A DNA stretch of 64,000 nucleotides from Alnus glutinosa (lineage: Eukaryota > Streptophyta > Magnoliopsida > Fagales > Betulaceae): contig NC_084886.1 of NCBI RefSeq assembly GCF_958979055.1, positions 3,677,001-3,741,000 of the forward strand. The letters run 5' to 3'. Positions within the stretch are counted from its first letter, which is position 1. Each line of letters starts with the position of its first letter. The notes below the pieces were generated by a model. The model saw nothing but the letters and a program-made list of their open reading frames with translations, ran no database searches and had not been told where the DNA came from. Positions 24,131 to 34,548 of the stretch are shown piece by piece. Made by a program: the position numbers and the translations under genes.

Positions 24131-24241
24131 GCAGTCCCCAAAGAATAGTTCAATCGGCTGGAGACCACGCCTAATAAAACGGAGGTTACTAGTTCAAATC
24201 CCCCACTCCCTCTTGTGTGGACATGTCAAAAAAATAAAAAA
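24131..24241 (+). mobile_element. tRNA-derived SINE with 13-bp target duplication
   Basis: Pol III promoter-like boxes are visible: an A box in ATAGTTCAATCGGCTGGAGA and a B box in GGTTACTAGTTCAAATCC. These are followed by a TTGTGTGGACATGTC stretch and an A-rich tail. Perfect target repeats TTATATATTCGTA lie at 24118-24130 and 24242-24254. This fits the common plant tRNA-SINE type. A second copy is at 26109 and a reverse fragment at 43738. Confidence 0.8.
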
Positions 24242-24486
24242 TTATATATTCGTATCAGTAAAAATTACCATTAAATTCAAAATTCAATAAGAATCTAAAT
24301 AAAATCTAATGGCGAGTTGTACTTGAAAAGATTCAATTTATAAGATCATCAATTTAATTGTATTGTGATTTATGTGATAAGTGACACACAGACTACCACG
24401 TGAGTCTATAAGTAATTTGCAGTTAAAACTGTCAAATGTTAATCACCTCTTTTCAATACTTCCCCTCTTTATGAAATTTATTTTGT

Positions 24487-24690
24487 GAAGTATTGTTAGA
24501 GATACTACAACTTTGACTATAAAGTCATTTAGAAACTAATGCGATTGTCCAAGATTTATGAAATGATTAAACAAAAAATCTGACTTATCTACTTGATTAA
24601 CTAGCGGTTGAGTTGTTAATCATTTTACTAATTATGTATTGCCATGTCAATTTATAAGAAAATTGTATTAAAAACCGTAGTATATATCCG
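24487..24690. repeat. Inverted-arm repeat, ACTACAA-type family, copy 2
   Basis: GAGATACTACAACTTTGACT at the left faces GAAAATTGTATTAAAAACCG at the right, with ATTAAACAAAAAATCTGACT inside. The latter phrase also occurs at about 56520 in a kinase intron. Confidence 0.4.
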
Positions 24691-25003
24691 AAGTATTTTG
24701 TTTATTTGTAAGCCAATTCATTGTTATTAAGGCACATGTTTTGTTTAATATAATTTTGGAGTATTATCGTTCTTAGTATAATTTTTTTTGAAAATTCACG
24801 TGACAATACAAACTTGATGTGTGAATTTAATTATTTTACAAATAAGTGCCATATGGAAAATTAGAGATTTGTAATTTTGTATGATCACATCATACTAGTG
24901 CAAAACAAGCCCGTCTCAGTTGAAACTAAGTTCATGGGCCTTAAACCCATCAAGACCAAAAATCCCAAAATGCTTCTCGTACTCTTTCCCACCCTTCGCA
25001 ATC

Positions 25004-25312
25004 TCATAAAATTAAGAGGCCAAACAGGCCGTAAATCTCCAGTCCCTCCCCAGGCCTCCTCGGAATTCCGACGTTGTTCACCGCCCATCTCACCACATTC
25101 TTGTTATACACCAACGCATTCTCGGCAATCGCTGCCTCACCACCGCTCGAGGTTGACTGGAGCCATTTGAGAGAGGCGTTGGAGGTGTTGGAGGCTAGGG
25201 AGGAGAGGATTTCGTTGGGCACGCCAATCATGAGGCTAATTTCGGTGCCCGAGAAGGTTTTGAGAGTGGAGGGATCGACGTCGAAGAGGCTGCCGATGGA
25301 TTTCAGTTAGAA
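25004..25312 (-). pseudogene. Unrecognised gene fragment (single open exon)
   Basis: An open minus-strand frame of about 103 codons has clear coding character: GSLFDVDPSTLKTFSGTEIS, then MIGVPNEILSSLASNTSNAS and AENALVYNKNVVRWAVNNVG. GC content jumps compared with the flanks. There is no ATG near the 5' end (a stop precedes LKSIGSLF directly) and no clear splice partner, so it may be one exon of a degraded gene or an internal exon whose neighbours I cannot find. I do not recognise the family. Confidence 0.35.
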
Positions 25313-25319
25313 TGGAGGG

Positions 25320-26108
25320 TGGAGCAGATATATAGTTTGGTTGCAATTTGCAAAGTTTTGGTTCGAATTTGGATGGAAGTGCATGGTTTAATTTGTGTGG
25401 CTCATCATTAATTCATCAATAAGGAAGTCTTGTGGTTGCACTTTGACCCTCACAAGAGTCACACATCTCACGCATCGGAGCTGACTCGATCACCCTATTC
25501 TTCTTGGATTTGGGGATTTAATTTTATCTTGCTTTGGTAATTCATTATGGCTCACTCCTTGGATTCTTGGCAATAGGGTTTGTATAGCTTTACGTGATAC
25601 TTATTATATTAGTCATTCAAATATAAACTATCATGTGACAATTCATATAATATTTATATTGTTTATAAATTGATGTGATAATTCATATTGCACTTATCAG
25701 ATTAGGTACTAAAATATAAATTGCCGCATAACACTTATTTTTCATAAAATTGCACTACCCAATTTTTTTATTTTTTAAAAAAGTCAAAGCCCATGAACAA
25801 AAATGCCTTATCACCAACGCTATATACTACAAGGGCCATAAGCAAAAAAAATTTTAAAAGGAATTTATGACATTCTCTCTCTTCCCAATAAAGATTAAAA
25901 AAAAAAAAAAAAAATTTAAATAAAATAGTTAAAATAAATAGGGAATGTACGTAGTTAAATTCAAAAAAGCGTCCTAAATTACCACTTTTTTTTTTATGGC
26001 TTTCGAACTACCATGCTTGCATTTCAACCCCAAAATACTAATTACTTTTTTTTTTTTTTTTTTTTTTTGTCTCATTCGTCACTTTGTGCCGGTTTAAGTG
26101 GGTGGAAA
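25320..26108. other. Gene-free stretch
   Basis: AT-rich DNA with long A and T runs (about 25897-25914 and 26047-26068). No gene was seen. Confidence 0.5.
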
Positions 26109-26210
26109 TAGTCCTCAAGAGATAGCTCATTCAGTTGAGAACTAAGCCTCATGAAGCGGAGGACACTAGTTTAAATCTTGGACATGTAAAAAAGAAAAAG
26201 AAAAAAAAAA
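26109..26210 (+). mobile_element. tRNA-derived SINE, copy 2
   Basis: Matches the 24131 copy: TAGTCCTCAAGAGATAGCTC at the head, A box TAGCTCATTCAGTTGAGA, CCTCATGAAGCGGAGG, B box GACACTAGTTTAAATC, GGACATGT, then an A-rich tail. The TTGTGTGG part is missing, so it is internally deleted. No convincing target repeat was found. Confidence 0.65.
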
Positions 26211-26637
26211 GAGTAGGCTGAAATTCAGCAGGCGACTCTTTTAACCCAAAAGCCTGAAAATACCCTCCCCTACCCGTAACGGCACGTGGCTTCTCATTTT
26301 CAGTCTTCTCCATCAATATCGTCTTCTTCGATCTGTTTCTTCATCTTCTTCTCTGCCACCCCCTTCACTTCCTCTGTTTTACCCAGTTCACCTTGGCCCG
26401 ATAGAGAGAGGATTCATGTCGGGTCCACCCCCAAATCCACACGTCGTCCCTCTCCGACCTGCATAGACCGAAATCTGCAAGGTCGGGTTCTTGCCCTTCC
26501 CAACTAGTTTGTCGACGTGGATCTTGTTCGAACTGAAACCGCTATTCGCCGAAGTGGTCTTCGACCCATCGACCAGATTTCTGTTCAATGCATCGCCATA
26601 GACGACCTGAAAAACCTGAGGACTGCAGTAGCTTGGT

Positions 26638-26920
26638 TTACTGAAACAAGCCAAAACTTCTATTACTAAAACAAATCTTAGTATACAAGTTTGGTTTCCT
26701 TAGTGGTTTTAGAAGCTCCTCGGCCTCCTCTGCTTCAATAAAAGCCCTGTGACCTCCAAATATATCAAAGATTGTATCATTAGCAGCAGTGCCTTTCTCA
26801 GATATAATATCTCCATCGTCATTTATTCTGGGGCCGCTTTTAAGAACTTCCAGCATAAGCTTACTCGATTCTTTGGCATAAATTTACACAGGAGAACTCC
26901 CATTACCATCTGGCTCCCAA
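26638..26920 (-). pseudogene. Unrecognised coding-like fragment
   Basis: The minus frame reads MLEVLKSGPRINDDGDIISE, then KGTAANDTIFDIFGGHRAFI and EAEEAEELLKPLRKP, an acidic, coding-like sequence. Its upstream continuation is interrupted by a stop and I see no proper exon borders. Family not recognised. Probably a gene fragment in a repeat-rich zone. Confidence 0.25.
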
Positions 26921-27049
26921 AGTAGCCTGGAACATTGTAATTAAGTCATTACCGTAGAAACAAAACTAGAGTATAATAATAATGTAGTTGCTCAAATGCA
27001 ACTACAGTTTATTTGTACAAAAACAATTTTACAGGAAGTGGTTTGCCAT

Positions 27050-28111
27050 GTATGCATGGGAAGAATCAGAAGGATGGTCCTATGTATCTTTAAACAAAAA
27101 ATCGTTTCTCTAAATGCTTTTTTGATAATATTTCTGTTCTTTTTCTAAGTGCATCAACTTGGTTAGATTCTTCTTGTCATTCATCAAATTCATTTGGGTT
27201 TTCGGTAATCTTGGGGGATTGAGAATTGTGAAGTCTGATGCACGCGGAAGTAAAAATGACTCCAATCTGTTTTTTTTGTTGACTACCGACCCAAAACATG
27301 CATGCATATTTTTGGGTTATAACATTGAACATCACGGTTTAAACCAAAAATCGTGTCCATCATTCTGAAGCACCTCAACTGCCTCCTAGTGCTTCACCTT
27401 CCACATGTCCTGGTCCAGCCGCCCCACTCAACACGTCTTCTATATGTGTTCCACTCTTTAGCCATAAGGATTCTCTTAGAGCTTCAATCAATGAAGTTGA
27501 GCCCCACATATGTCCCCCACCTAATGACCTTGCAGCACCTAATGATCCAGCTGCTGTTAAGGATAAATCAACTCATCCTTACTTGAACAAGCTTTCCACT
27601 GATGCAAGCTATCAGTCCAACAAATCTCCATTGCAGGACTCCACCAATGCAGAACACAGCACACAGAAACTCATGCAATCTGCCCACATCACTTGCACGG
27701 CACGTCATCAGCAAGTCCACACATCTAAACCATTTTCTTGATCTCTCTAACCATATCTCTGCTCCTCTGTCACAGCAGCTTACTTGGATTACTAGATTAA
27801 GTTTACTTAGTTGACATTCCAAAGCCTGTAAATACATCTTAGTTTTCTGTTTTGTACGCTGGTCTTTGACCGCTTGAAATGTATAATCACTCTCTTGTAA
27901 TCGTCTATAAATATCAATGAAACACAAACTGTTTTGGTCAAGATACCAAAACAGCTTTTCATTTTCTCTTGTTCATGGTTAAAACATCTTTCCCTTTCAC
28001 ATCTTACAGCTGCACTCCCACCACCCCTTGGAGCTCCCATCACTGACGCATGGGAAGATTCAGAAGGATGGTCCTGGGTATTTTTAAACCAAAAATCGTT
28101 TCTCTGGATGC
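27050..28111 (+). repeat. Direct repeat pair about 1 kb apart
   Basis: About 68 bp at 27050-27117 (GCATGGGAAGAATCAGAAGG and onward) recurs at 28044-28111 with a handful of differences. Both copies contain AAATCGTTTCTCT. A weaker echo, TTTAAACCAAAAATCGTG, is at about 27339. The copies bracket the copia-like fossil. Confidence 0.55.
27230..28010 (+). mobile_element. Ty1/copia-like retroelement fossil (fragment)
   Basis: A short piece resembles the end of a copia integrase (KHACIFLGY) followed by a Ser/Pro-rich linker of the kind found between integrase and reverse transcriptase. AT-rich sequence near 27790-27990 then looks like a long terminal repeat. Broken and old, with only a small part of the element left. 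Family assignment is tentative. Confidence 0.3.
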
Positions 28112-28938
28112 AACAAGTATTGAGAAGCTTCTCGCTTGAGAAACAACTAAATTATCAAGAAACAGAGAATAACACTTGAGTTCAGTTTAGTTCTTGAACG
28201 CAGAGCAGAGCAGTTGAAAGATTTAGGAGAACTGGTTTGGTTAAGTTACCAAAACCAGAGAATTGTCTTTTATTTTTAAAGCAACACGTACATGAGTTTT
28301 GAGAGATATCAATACAAGGTTTACATCCTAGGAAAACATAGAAAACTTAATAAGATACAAAAGAGGAAAAAGTTGAGTGTTGAGTTTGAGGCGTAGAGAG
28401 AGCATCCAGAAAACATGGAGCGCAGAAATCAGCAGGAATCCAGGAGAGATTGTGAGCTTAGCCTGCGGTGTAGCTGGTGCTGTAAGGGGACTGGTCAGCA
28501 GGAAATGTGGAGGTCTCTTGCTTGCTGACTGTCACGCTGGAGGAGAGGTGAGCTACTGATTTTATCCTCTAACACAGTTTCGCGGAGGCGCAGAAAAGGA
28601 AAGCTACAATAAAATGATTACACCCATTCCATGCTATCATCTTCCATTGACCCAAAGAGAATGGAGGAATAAGAAGACAAAAGAAACCATGACCCAGAAC
28701 GGAGAGATGATGGAGAAGAAATGTGTGGTATCAGGAGGATGAGATTTATGACATTCAAAGGGGTGAAGTACAAGTACATACCAAGGCCTTGTACCTCGAT
28801 TTGCCCAGATTTGATGGCGAAAATCCTTTGGCATAGGTACTCTGTTCACTTCTGTTTTAGAACATAAAAACAAAGGTGAACACCCTTCCACTTGAGGCAT
28901 TGCATGATCTAACTATTTTGTGATCTTATACCACTTAG

Positions 28939-29025
28939 GCACGTGAGAGGAGTGGTGGTGCCAAGCAGCATTTTGTTGATGCCTTGCTTAAATTGCAGGA
29001 CCAATATGAGCTTAGCGAGGACACC
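28939..29025 (+). pseudogene. Orphan CYP98A-type P450 exon fragment
   Basis: Directly after a TTAG acceptor-like sequence the frame reads [20 protein letters not shown] and DQYELSEDT. This is the start of the second exon of CYP98A (p-coumaroyl shikimate 3'-hydroxylase, monolignol pathway) as I know it. The similarity stops abruptly at LSEDT; the expected oxygen-binding helix does not follow, and the sequence turns into unrelated GC-rich DNA to about 29216. It is a fragment, not a working enzyme. Confidence 0.6.
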
Positions 29026-29229
29026 ATGCACCCTCAGCGACTACACAATCCAGGGGGAAGTGGACTGGATCGTGTAGGCGATGAGTTCCGGTTCGGCTCG
29101 GAGTACTCATTCCCATGCTTGGTCGAGACGGGCTGGTGGCGAAGAGCATGTTTATGGGTTCAGAGGAGATGCGGTACGGGGACGAAGTACCGTGTAGGTG
29201 AAGCAGATCTATTGTGATCCACAATGGCA

Positions 29230-30717
29230 TTTTCGTAATATTGTGGTCTTATGCCATTAAGTGCCGTGTTATTTTTTCACAGGGTAATTTAGTAATTTTA
29301 TGTTTAAAAAGAAGGGCATTTTTGATTTTTTAGTCTTTTAAAGTCATGTATGCGGCCCATGTACTATTTTTCATCTATATTGACGGGAAACACCGATGGA
29401 ATGGGTTATTTTCAAAAGAATTGATAGATTGGGGATCGAAATGGAAGCCTCGATAGTTTGAGAGATCATTTGGAGAACGAGCAACAGTTTGAAGAGTTAA
29501 ATTGTATTTAACCTTCAAAATAAAAAATTAAGTAATTAAAATAAAAATATATATATTTTTTAACGGAATGTAAACGCTCTTGCAGCCTGTAGGTCTTCGA
29601 CACGCATAAAGTGGCAAGGACACCTCTATTTTTGTTAATTGAAATGTCTGGTTGTCCCCTGGTAATATTCGTACTAAGTACAAGCTGTTTTTATTTATTT
29701 ATTTATTTTGTTATTCTAGCACAAGCTGTTATCAGTGCAGTGGGGATAAATTATATCATTACTCTCCAATCATGCACTAAAATTTAAAAGACATAAAAAC
29801 AAGCTTTCGTGCACTCAAGCAAGCAGAATCCTTCTTTGAAAAAGAAAAGGGAATAAAGCAAGCATTAGGCAGAGTGACCCCATTACGCAGATAAGCTTGT
29901 GGTTGGGCTTGGGGAAATGGAGCTCGATTTCTTACACAAATCCCAATTTTGAACCCCATAATCTTTACTTCTTTTGAAAATATCTGCAACAAACCTGTAG
30001 AGTTATTGACCAACGAATCAAAATGGGTTCTTTTCACCCGAATGAGAGTTGCACAAATCTTTGTGCAAGTACCAAGTAGAACAATTCAAACCTGAATTAG
30101 TGTTGTTATTTGCAACACTCTTTCCACACAAATTTGTGAGACAGTCACTAATTAGATAACAAACGTGTAAGGATGGACATTGTGTAATATTAATCTACAC
30201 ACACAAATCTGTAAACTATCATAAGCCATCCTGTGCACAAAAAAGCTATCAAAAAACTTATTTGAAACAAGATGCTGAGAGTCTCTTAAACAAGAGATTA
30301 ATTTATACTATACCATATCATCTTTTTTGTGTACATGAGTTGCACCCGAGATCATCCCAATCCAATGACTAAATGGGATATATGATCAAATAATGCTGTC
30401 AAAAGGGGCCAAAATCTTACTTTCTCTCCATACAAAGCAACAGCAACAGCAGTGCCCAATCTTCCGCAGTAAAGAATACAAGGAATATCTTTAGTTGCCT
30501 CTTTATTAAAGAAAGTTGATACTTTATTGAATTGATAACCCCACATACTCGAACCCAATTATACATAACCCCTTCACACAGGGGAATGTAATTGCTTGTT
30601 TCATGAGTAAACCAAGAACTCCCTTTGTATGCACTCAAAGAACAAGAGCTTCAGGCTTGTACTAAAGCCAAACTCCTCCCTTTCACTTCTCTCGATCAGC
30701 CAAGCCCGAAGTCTAAG
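29230..30717. other. Gene-free stretch upstream of the small membrane-protein gene
   Basis: Mixed-composition DNA. Some open minus-strand stretches (for example 29777-30037) show no known domain. The last few hundred bases should hold the promoter and 5'UTR of the gene at 30718. Confidence 0.4.
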
Positions 30718-31143
30718 ATGTCTTTGCAGCCACAGCAGCAGCAACTGCCGCAGCAGCAACAGCAGCCCGTTGTGGTTTACCCCAACACCGTCACAGGTCA
30801 GCTGGCGCCACCGTCCGTACACCGCTCAAATGGGTCCTTCGGGTCAGTTTTTATTGTCCTGGCCGTAATCATTGTTGTGTCGGCAATTGCTTGCTTTCTT
30901 GGCCGCCTCTGCAACCGGCGATACCGCAGCCAAAAACCCAAGGAAAACCACCACCACCACCACCTCAACCACCGTCCCAAACAATCTGGGGACATTGAGT
31001 TCGGGTTTGATAAGAAAGGTTCAGCTGCTAAGCCAGGTGGAAATGGAGGAAGCAGAGGACACAAGGGATTCGAAACTGTTGACCACATCAAAGGCGGAAT
31101 GAAACCTGCTGAGCGTGAAGGATACCTCAGAACCGATGCATGA
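30718..31143 (+). CDS. Small single-pass membrane protein, plant-specific, unnamed family
   Basis: A single-exon gene of 141 residues. The order is a Gln/Pro-rich N-terminus (QPQQQQLPQQQQQP), a segment PSVHRSNGSFGSVFIVLAVI, and one transmembrane helix VFIVLAVIIVVSAIACFLG at about residues 42-60. A basic CNRRYRSQKPK stop-transfer and a His-rich loop follow, then a tail with SGDIEFGFDKKG and a Gly-rich end. The SNGSFGxVFIVLAV and GDIEFGFDK motifs recur in many plant proteins of unknown function as I recall them. The frame is open upstream to 30625, but the Met at 30718 fits the family's usual start better. No intron is needed. Location (endomembrane or plasma membrane) is inferred from the helix only. 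Confidence 0.75.
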   Translation: MSLQPQQQQLPQQQQQPVVVYPNTVTGQLAPPSVHRSNGSFGSVFIVLAVIIVVSAIACFLGRLCNRRYRSQKPKENHHHHHLNHRPKQSGDIEFGFDKKGSAAKPGGNGGSRGHKGFETVDHIKGGMKPAEREGYLRTDA

Positions 31144-31519
31144 TAATGGGTACAGAAAGAGGAGGTTCGATCTACAAATTTCAGTTATCTACCTGAATGA
31201 CATTTCCATCAAATCCTTCGTTTTTTTTTCTTCGACTGTATCTTTACATTTCCAGCCGGAACTTGAATATGTAATTACATATGGTATTGTAACGTGCAGA
31301 AATTTGAATTAGCCCGATTGTCTCATTGTCTGAGCTGAAAATTTGAATTAGCCCGATGGCACTGGCATGTAGTGGACGAGCATCGTATTTGCTACATAGA
31401 ATACGACTGTCGTCTTGGGGATGTAATAATAGTGCTTTTTTGCAGCTTCCTTAATATTTTTTTCAATTTAAGGAACTAAATTATTTTTTGCTTCCTTATT
31501 TAAATGTACTTCACAATAG

Positions 31520-31861
31520 GAGTGTAAAGACGGCCGATAACCGGCCCTATTGGAGCGATTACCCATTTTAGAAAATATTGAAACCGTTTATAACTGATAA
31601 CTGGGCATATATATATATAATAAAATTTATGATTTTAGACTTTTACTTTCATTCCAACTTAGGCCAACATATTGGGCCAAAAAGATTGAAATGTTTTTTT
31701 AAAGGGTTAAAAAAGTTTAAATTATAACCAGTTAATTGACTATCCAGTTACCGGAGCTGGTTGACGATTTTGGCCAACTAGCTACCTCGGTTACGGTTAC
31801 GGTTACCAATTTTAACTAATAATTGGTAATCATAATTAGGTTTTCACCTATATGGTTATAT
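31520..31861. mobile_element. Insertion flanked by 10-bp direct repeats (hAT-like, uncertain)
   Basis: TTCACAATAG occurs at 31510-31519 and 31862-31871, and the flanks on either side read as halves of one AT-rich repeat. The 342-bp insert starts GAGTGTAAAGACGGCCG and ends near TTTTCACCTATA. Ends of this GGTGTAAA/TTTCACC kind are common in plant hAT MITEs, but those duplicate 8 bp, so the exact class is open. Confidence 0.35.
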
Positions 31862-31871
31862 TTCACAATAG

Positions 31872-32911
31872 CTTTCATTATCATTTTCATATACCATTTA
31901 AATATTCTTTAAATTAAATGATAGGAGAAAGAGAGAAAAGATAAATCATTTAAATATTGTTTCAAATAAATGTTAGAGGAATAAGAAAGTAAAAAAAAAG
32001 TTTTTTCTATTAAAATTATGTTAATGGAACAATTTTTGCTTCCCTATATCTATGATACAACTTTTAGTTCTATTTGTGTTTTCTTAGTTTAAGGAAACCA
32101 AATACTATTGAATAGGCCCAACTTAACCGATCAGTTTTTAGCTAAGCCCATCTACACTCATATTGATTGATCTAAAGGTTGTTTGATTAAAGGTTTGTTG
32201 AAACTGTGACATCATTATAGAATATTCTTGAGATAAAAATATAGTTTTTAACATTATTATTTTCTTTTTATAATGATTGATCGATGCATTGGTTTGAATG
32301 GCCACATCAACATTGCGAGATATTTGTGATATAAAAATATAGTTTTCAGCATTACTCTATTACGAATATAATATAATGTTGATGTTATAGTACCCAATTA
32401 ACCCTCCCCTCGAATACCTATTTTAAGAAATATTTATTTAAAGTTAGTTGAGACTCCTACATCAGCATTAAAAAATATCTGTGAAATAAAAATATAGAAT
32501 TTCTAACATTGCTCTTTTTCCTAATTTTCTCAATTTCTCTCTACACTTTGTGAGGTATGATATATTGCCACCCCATGATACAACTATTAATTTTTTTTTT
32601 ATTATTTATTAAACAAAAAATTACAAAATCATGTAAACAAGTTGGGTCTAGTTTTGTATTTTTTATTGTAAAAAAAAAAAAATTAAAAAAAAAGAGAGTA
32701 AATAATTATGTTTTTAAGTGGCAAAATGTCGTTTCTTTTTCTACTATGGCCTTCCATAATTGTACCGTCTGGGATGAAAACAGAATTGTGCCTGCCCTGG
32801 CGAAGCATAGTAGATATTACCCAAACCGTGCAAATATTCCCTTCTCTGACATCCTTTCTCCACAAGTATGTCCACCACGCGCAACTAATTGAATTCTGTA
32901 GGTAATACTAT
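31872..32911. other. AT-rich gene-free stretch
   Basis: Low-complexity AT DNA with weak repeat phrases such as AAATATAGTTTTTAACATT recurring several times between 32220 and 32510 as degenerate tandem-like pieces. No gene was seen. Confidence 0.4.
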
Positions 32912-32914
32912 TTA

Positions 32915-33230
32915 GAGTGCGTTTGGGATTGCGATTTCGTAGACAATAAGTGCGATTTTAAACCAAATCGCAGAACATAGATCGTTTGGAAACTGCGTTT
33001 TTAAAAATTGCGATTTGAAAACGCAGAAAATCTGCTTTTTCAAATCGCAGATAAGATGGTGCTTTTTTGAAAACGCAGAATTTTAAAAGGTAAATTCGCG
33101 ATTTTAAAGGCTAAACTGTGATTTTGCCAAACGCTTAACTGTGTTTTTAAAAATCACTTTTTTCAAATCGCACATTTTAAAATCGTTATTTTAAATCGCA
33201 CTTTTTGAAATCACAAACCCAAACGGACCC
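32915..33230. mobile_element. Tourist-like (PIF/Harbinger) MITE with TTA duplication
   Basis: The 316-bp element starts GAGTGCGTTTGGGATTGCGA and ends TCACAAACCCAAACGGACCC, a clear inverted match, with TTA at 32912-32914 and 33231-33233. The inside is made of repeated words AAATCGCA and AAAACGCAGA in both orientations. The GTGCGTTTGG terminus is one of the commonest plant MITE ends. Confidence 0.75.
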
Positions 33231-33239
33231 TTAATAGGA

Positions 33240-34060
33240 AAAAATCCAATTAAACTCTCCAAATTATCATTTTTTATTTGAATGGTTTTTCAAATTACCA
33301 AGCCTTGCACTCTGGTCCCTCAAACTACCAAAATTATTAAAAAAATACATTTTTGGCGAAATATCCCCATAATACCTTTGTCACGTGTTATTTTTCAATT
33401 AAAAATTCAAAAATTCAAAAATATAAATAAACTAAAATTTCATTTCTTATTTTTATTTTAAAAAAAGATGGGTGTTTAGGGTGGCGTTATTTCCCAACCG
33501 CAACTTAATCTTCCCGACACCCATTCTGTCACCATTTGTTTGCAACATCGTGATGGCTGATTTTATAGCCTGACTTGACGAGTTTCGATTCGCAATCATC
33601 AACTTGCTGATCTCAGTTGAGCTCAAGCTTACCCTTAGTGGCCAAAAGTGGCCACACACCACCCCCAAAGGCAACTTGGGGTGGCCTTCGAGCCACCCCC
33701 CAATCCGTGGAGGTAGCGCGCGGCCACCCTTGACACCTGCGGCCACCCTCGACCATGTTTGGGAGTGGCATACGGCCTACCCCAGGTCTAGGGGTGGCTC
33801 ACCTTTACTATTTTCCTTTTTTATTTTTCAAATTTTTTTATTTTTTTATTTTTAATTTTTTTAATTTTTTTTTTTAAGTTTTATATATATATTGTAACGA
33901 ATATGCGTCGATTTTTTATTAGGTATGATGTGACAAACTAACAGAATCTGTTAATTTAGTGGACAGAAAATGGGTTCAGAGAATAATTCGTAATTATAGT
34001 TTACCACAAAGATCCTCCATAAACTTTTTGTACCATAAGAAATGATTTATAATTTAGGCT
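33240..34060. repeat. Plant interspersed repeat with GTGGCC/GGCCAC core
   Basis: AT-rich ends with CTCAAACTACCA-type phrases enclose a GC-rich centre (33640-33810) with many GGTGGCC and GGCCACCC words. A relative lies in the kinase intron at about 54690-55020 (GGTGGTCCAGCCACC words). Long unclassified plant repeats have this build. Borders are not resolved. Confidence 0.4.
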
Positions 34061-34548
34061 AAAGACCAATGGTGCAATTATCCCATAAAAATAAAGGAAA
34101 CAATAAAACAAGAGTAGCCACCAAGAAACTGGCTACAGTAAGTGGGGCGTGTCATGAACCCGCTTCACAGTAGAGTGGAAAGGTACCATTCTTTCTCCAA
34201 ATAACGTGAAATCATGAATCTTGATGATTTTATGCGGTTATGGGTTGCTTTCGCTGGAGCTTTTGAACCATTCGATGGTTGTTTTATACACCCACTCTGG
34301 TAGTCGGTCAAAACTGTCTGTCTGTCTTCTCTTTCTCTCTCTCTGCAGCCTGCAGATTCCCACTGTCACAGATTTGCCACTGATTAGTTTCAGACCCTCC
34401 CAATTTAAAAGGGTTAAAAAGTTGGTTAGCTTTGTCTTGTACCATTTTGTCTCAACTTCAGAGACTGTTATAAAGGGAGACATTAAAGGGGCTTTGTGAG
34501 CGTACTCGTACTCGTTGCAGATTTTAAAACAAAGGGGAGGTGTTGCAG

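Noticed and set aside
24131-24200. Possible tRNA gene
   Set aside because: A- and B-box-like words are present, but no cloverleaf can be formed, and the A-tail with 13-bp target repeats shows it is a SINE.
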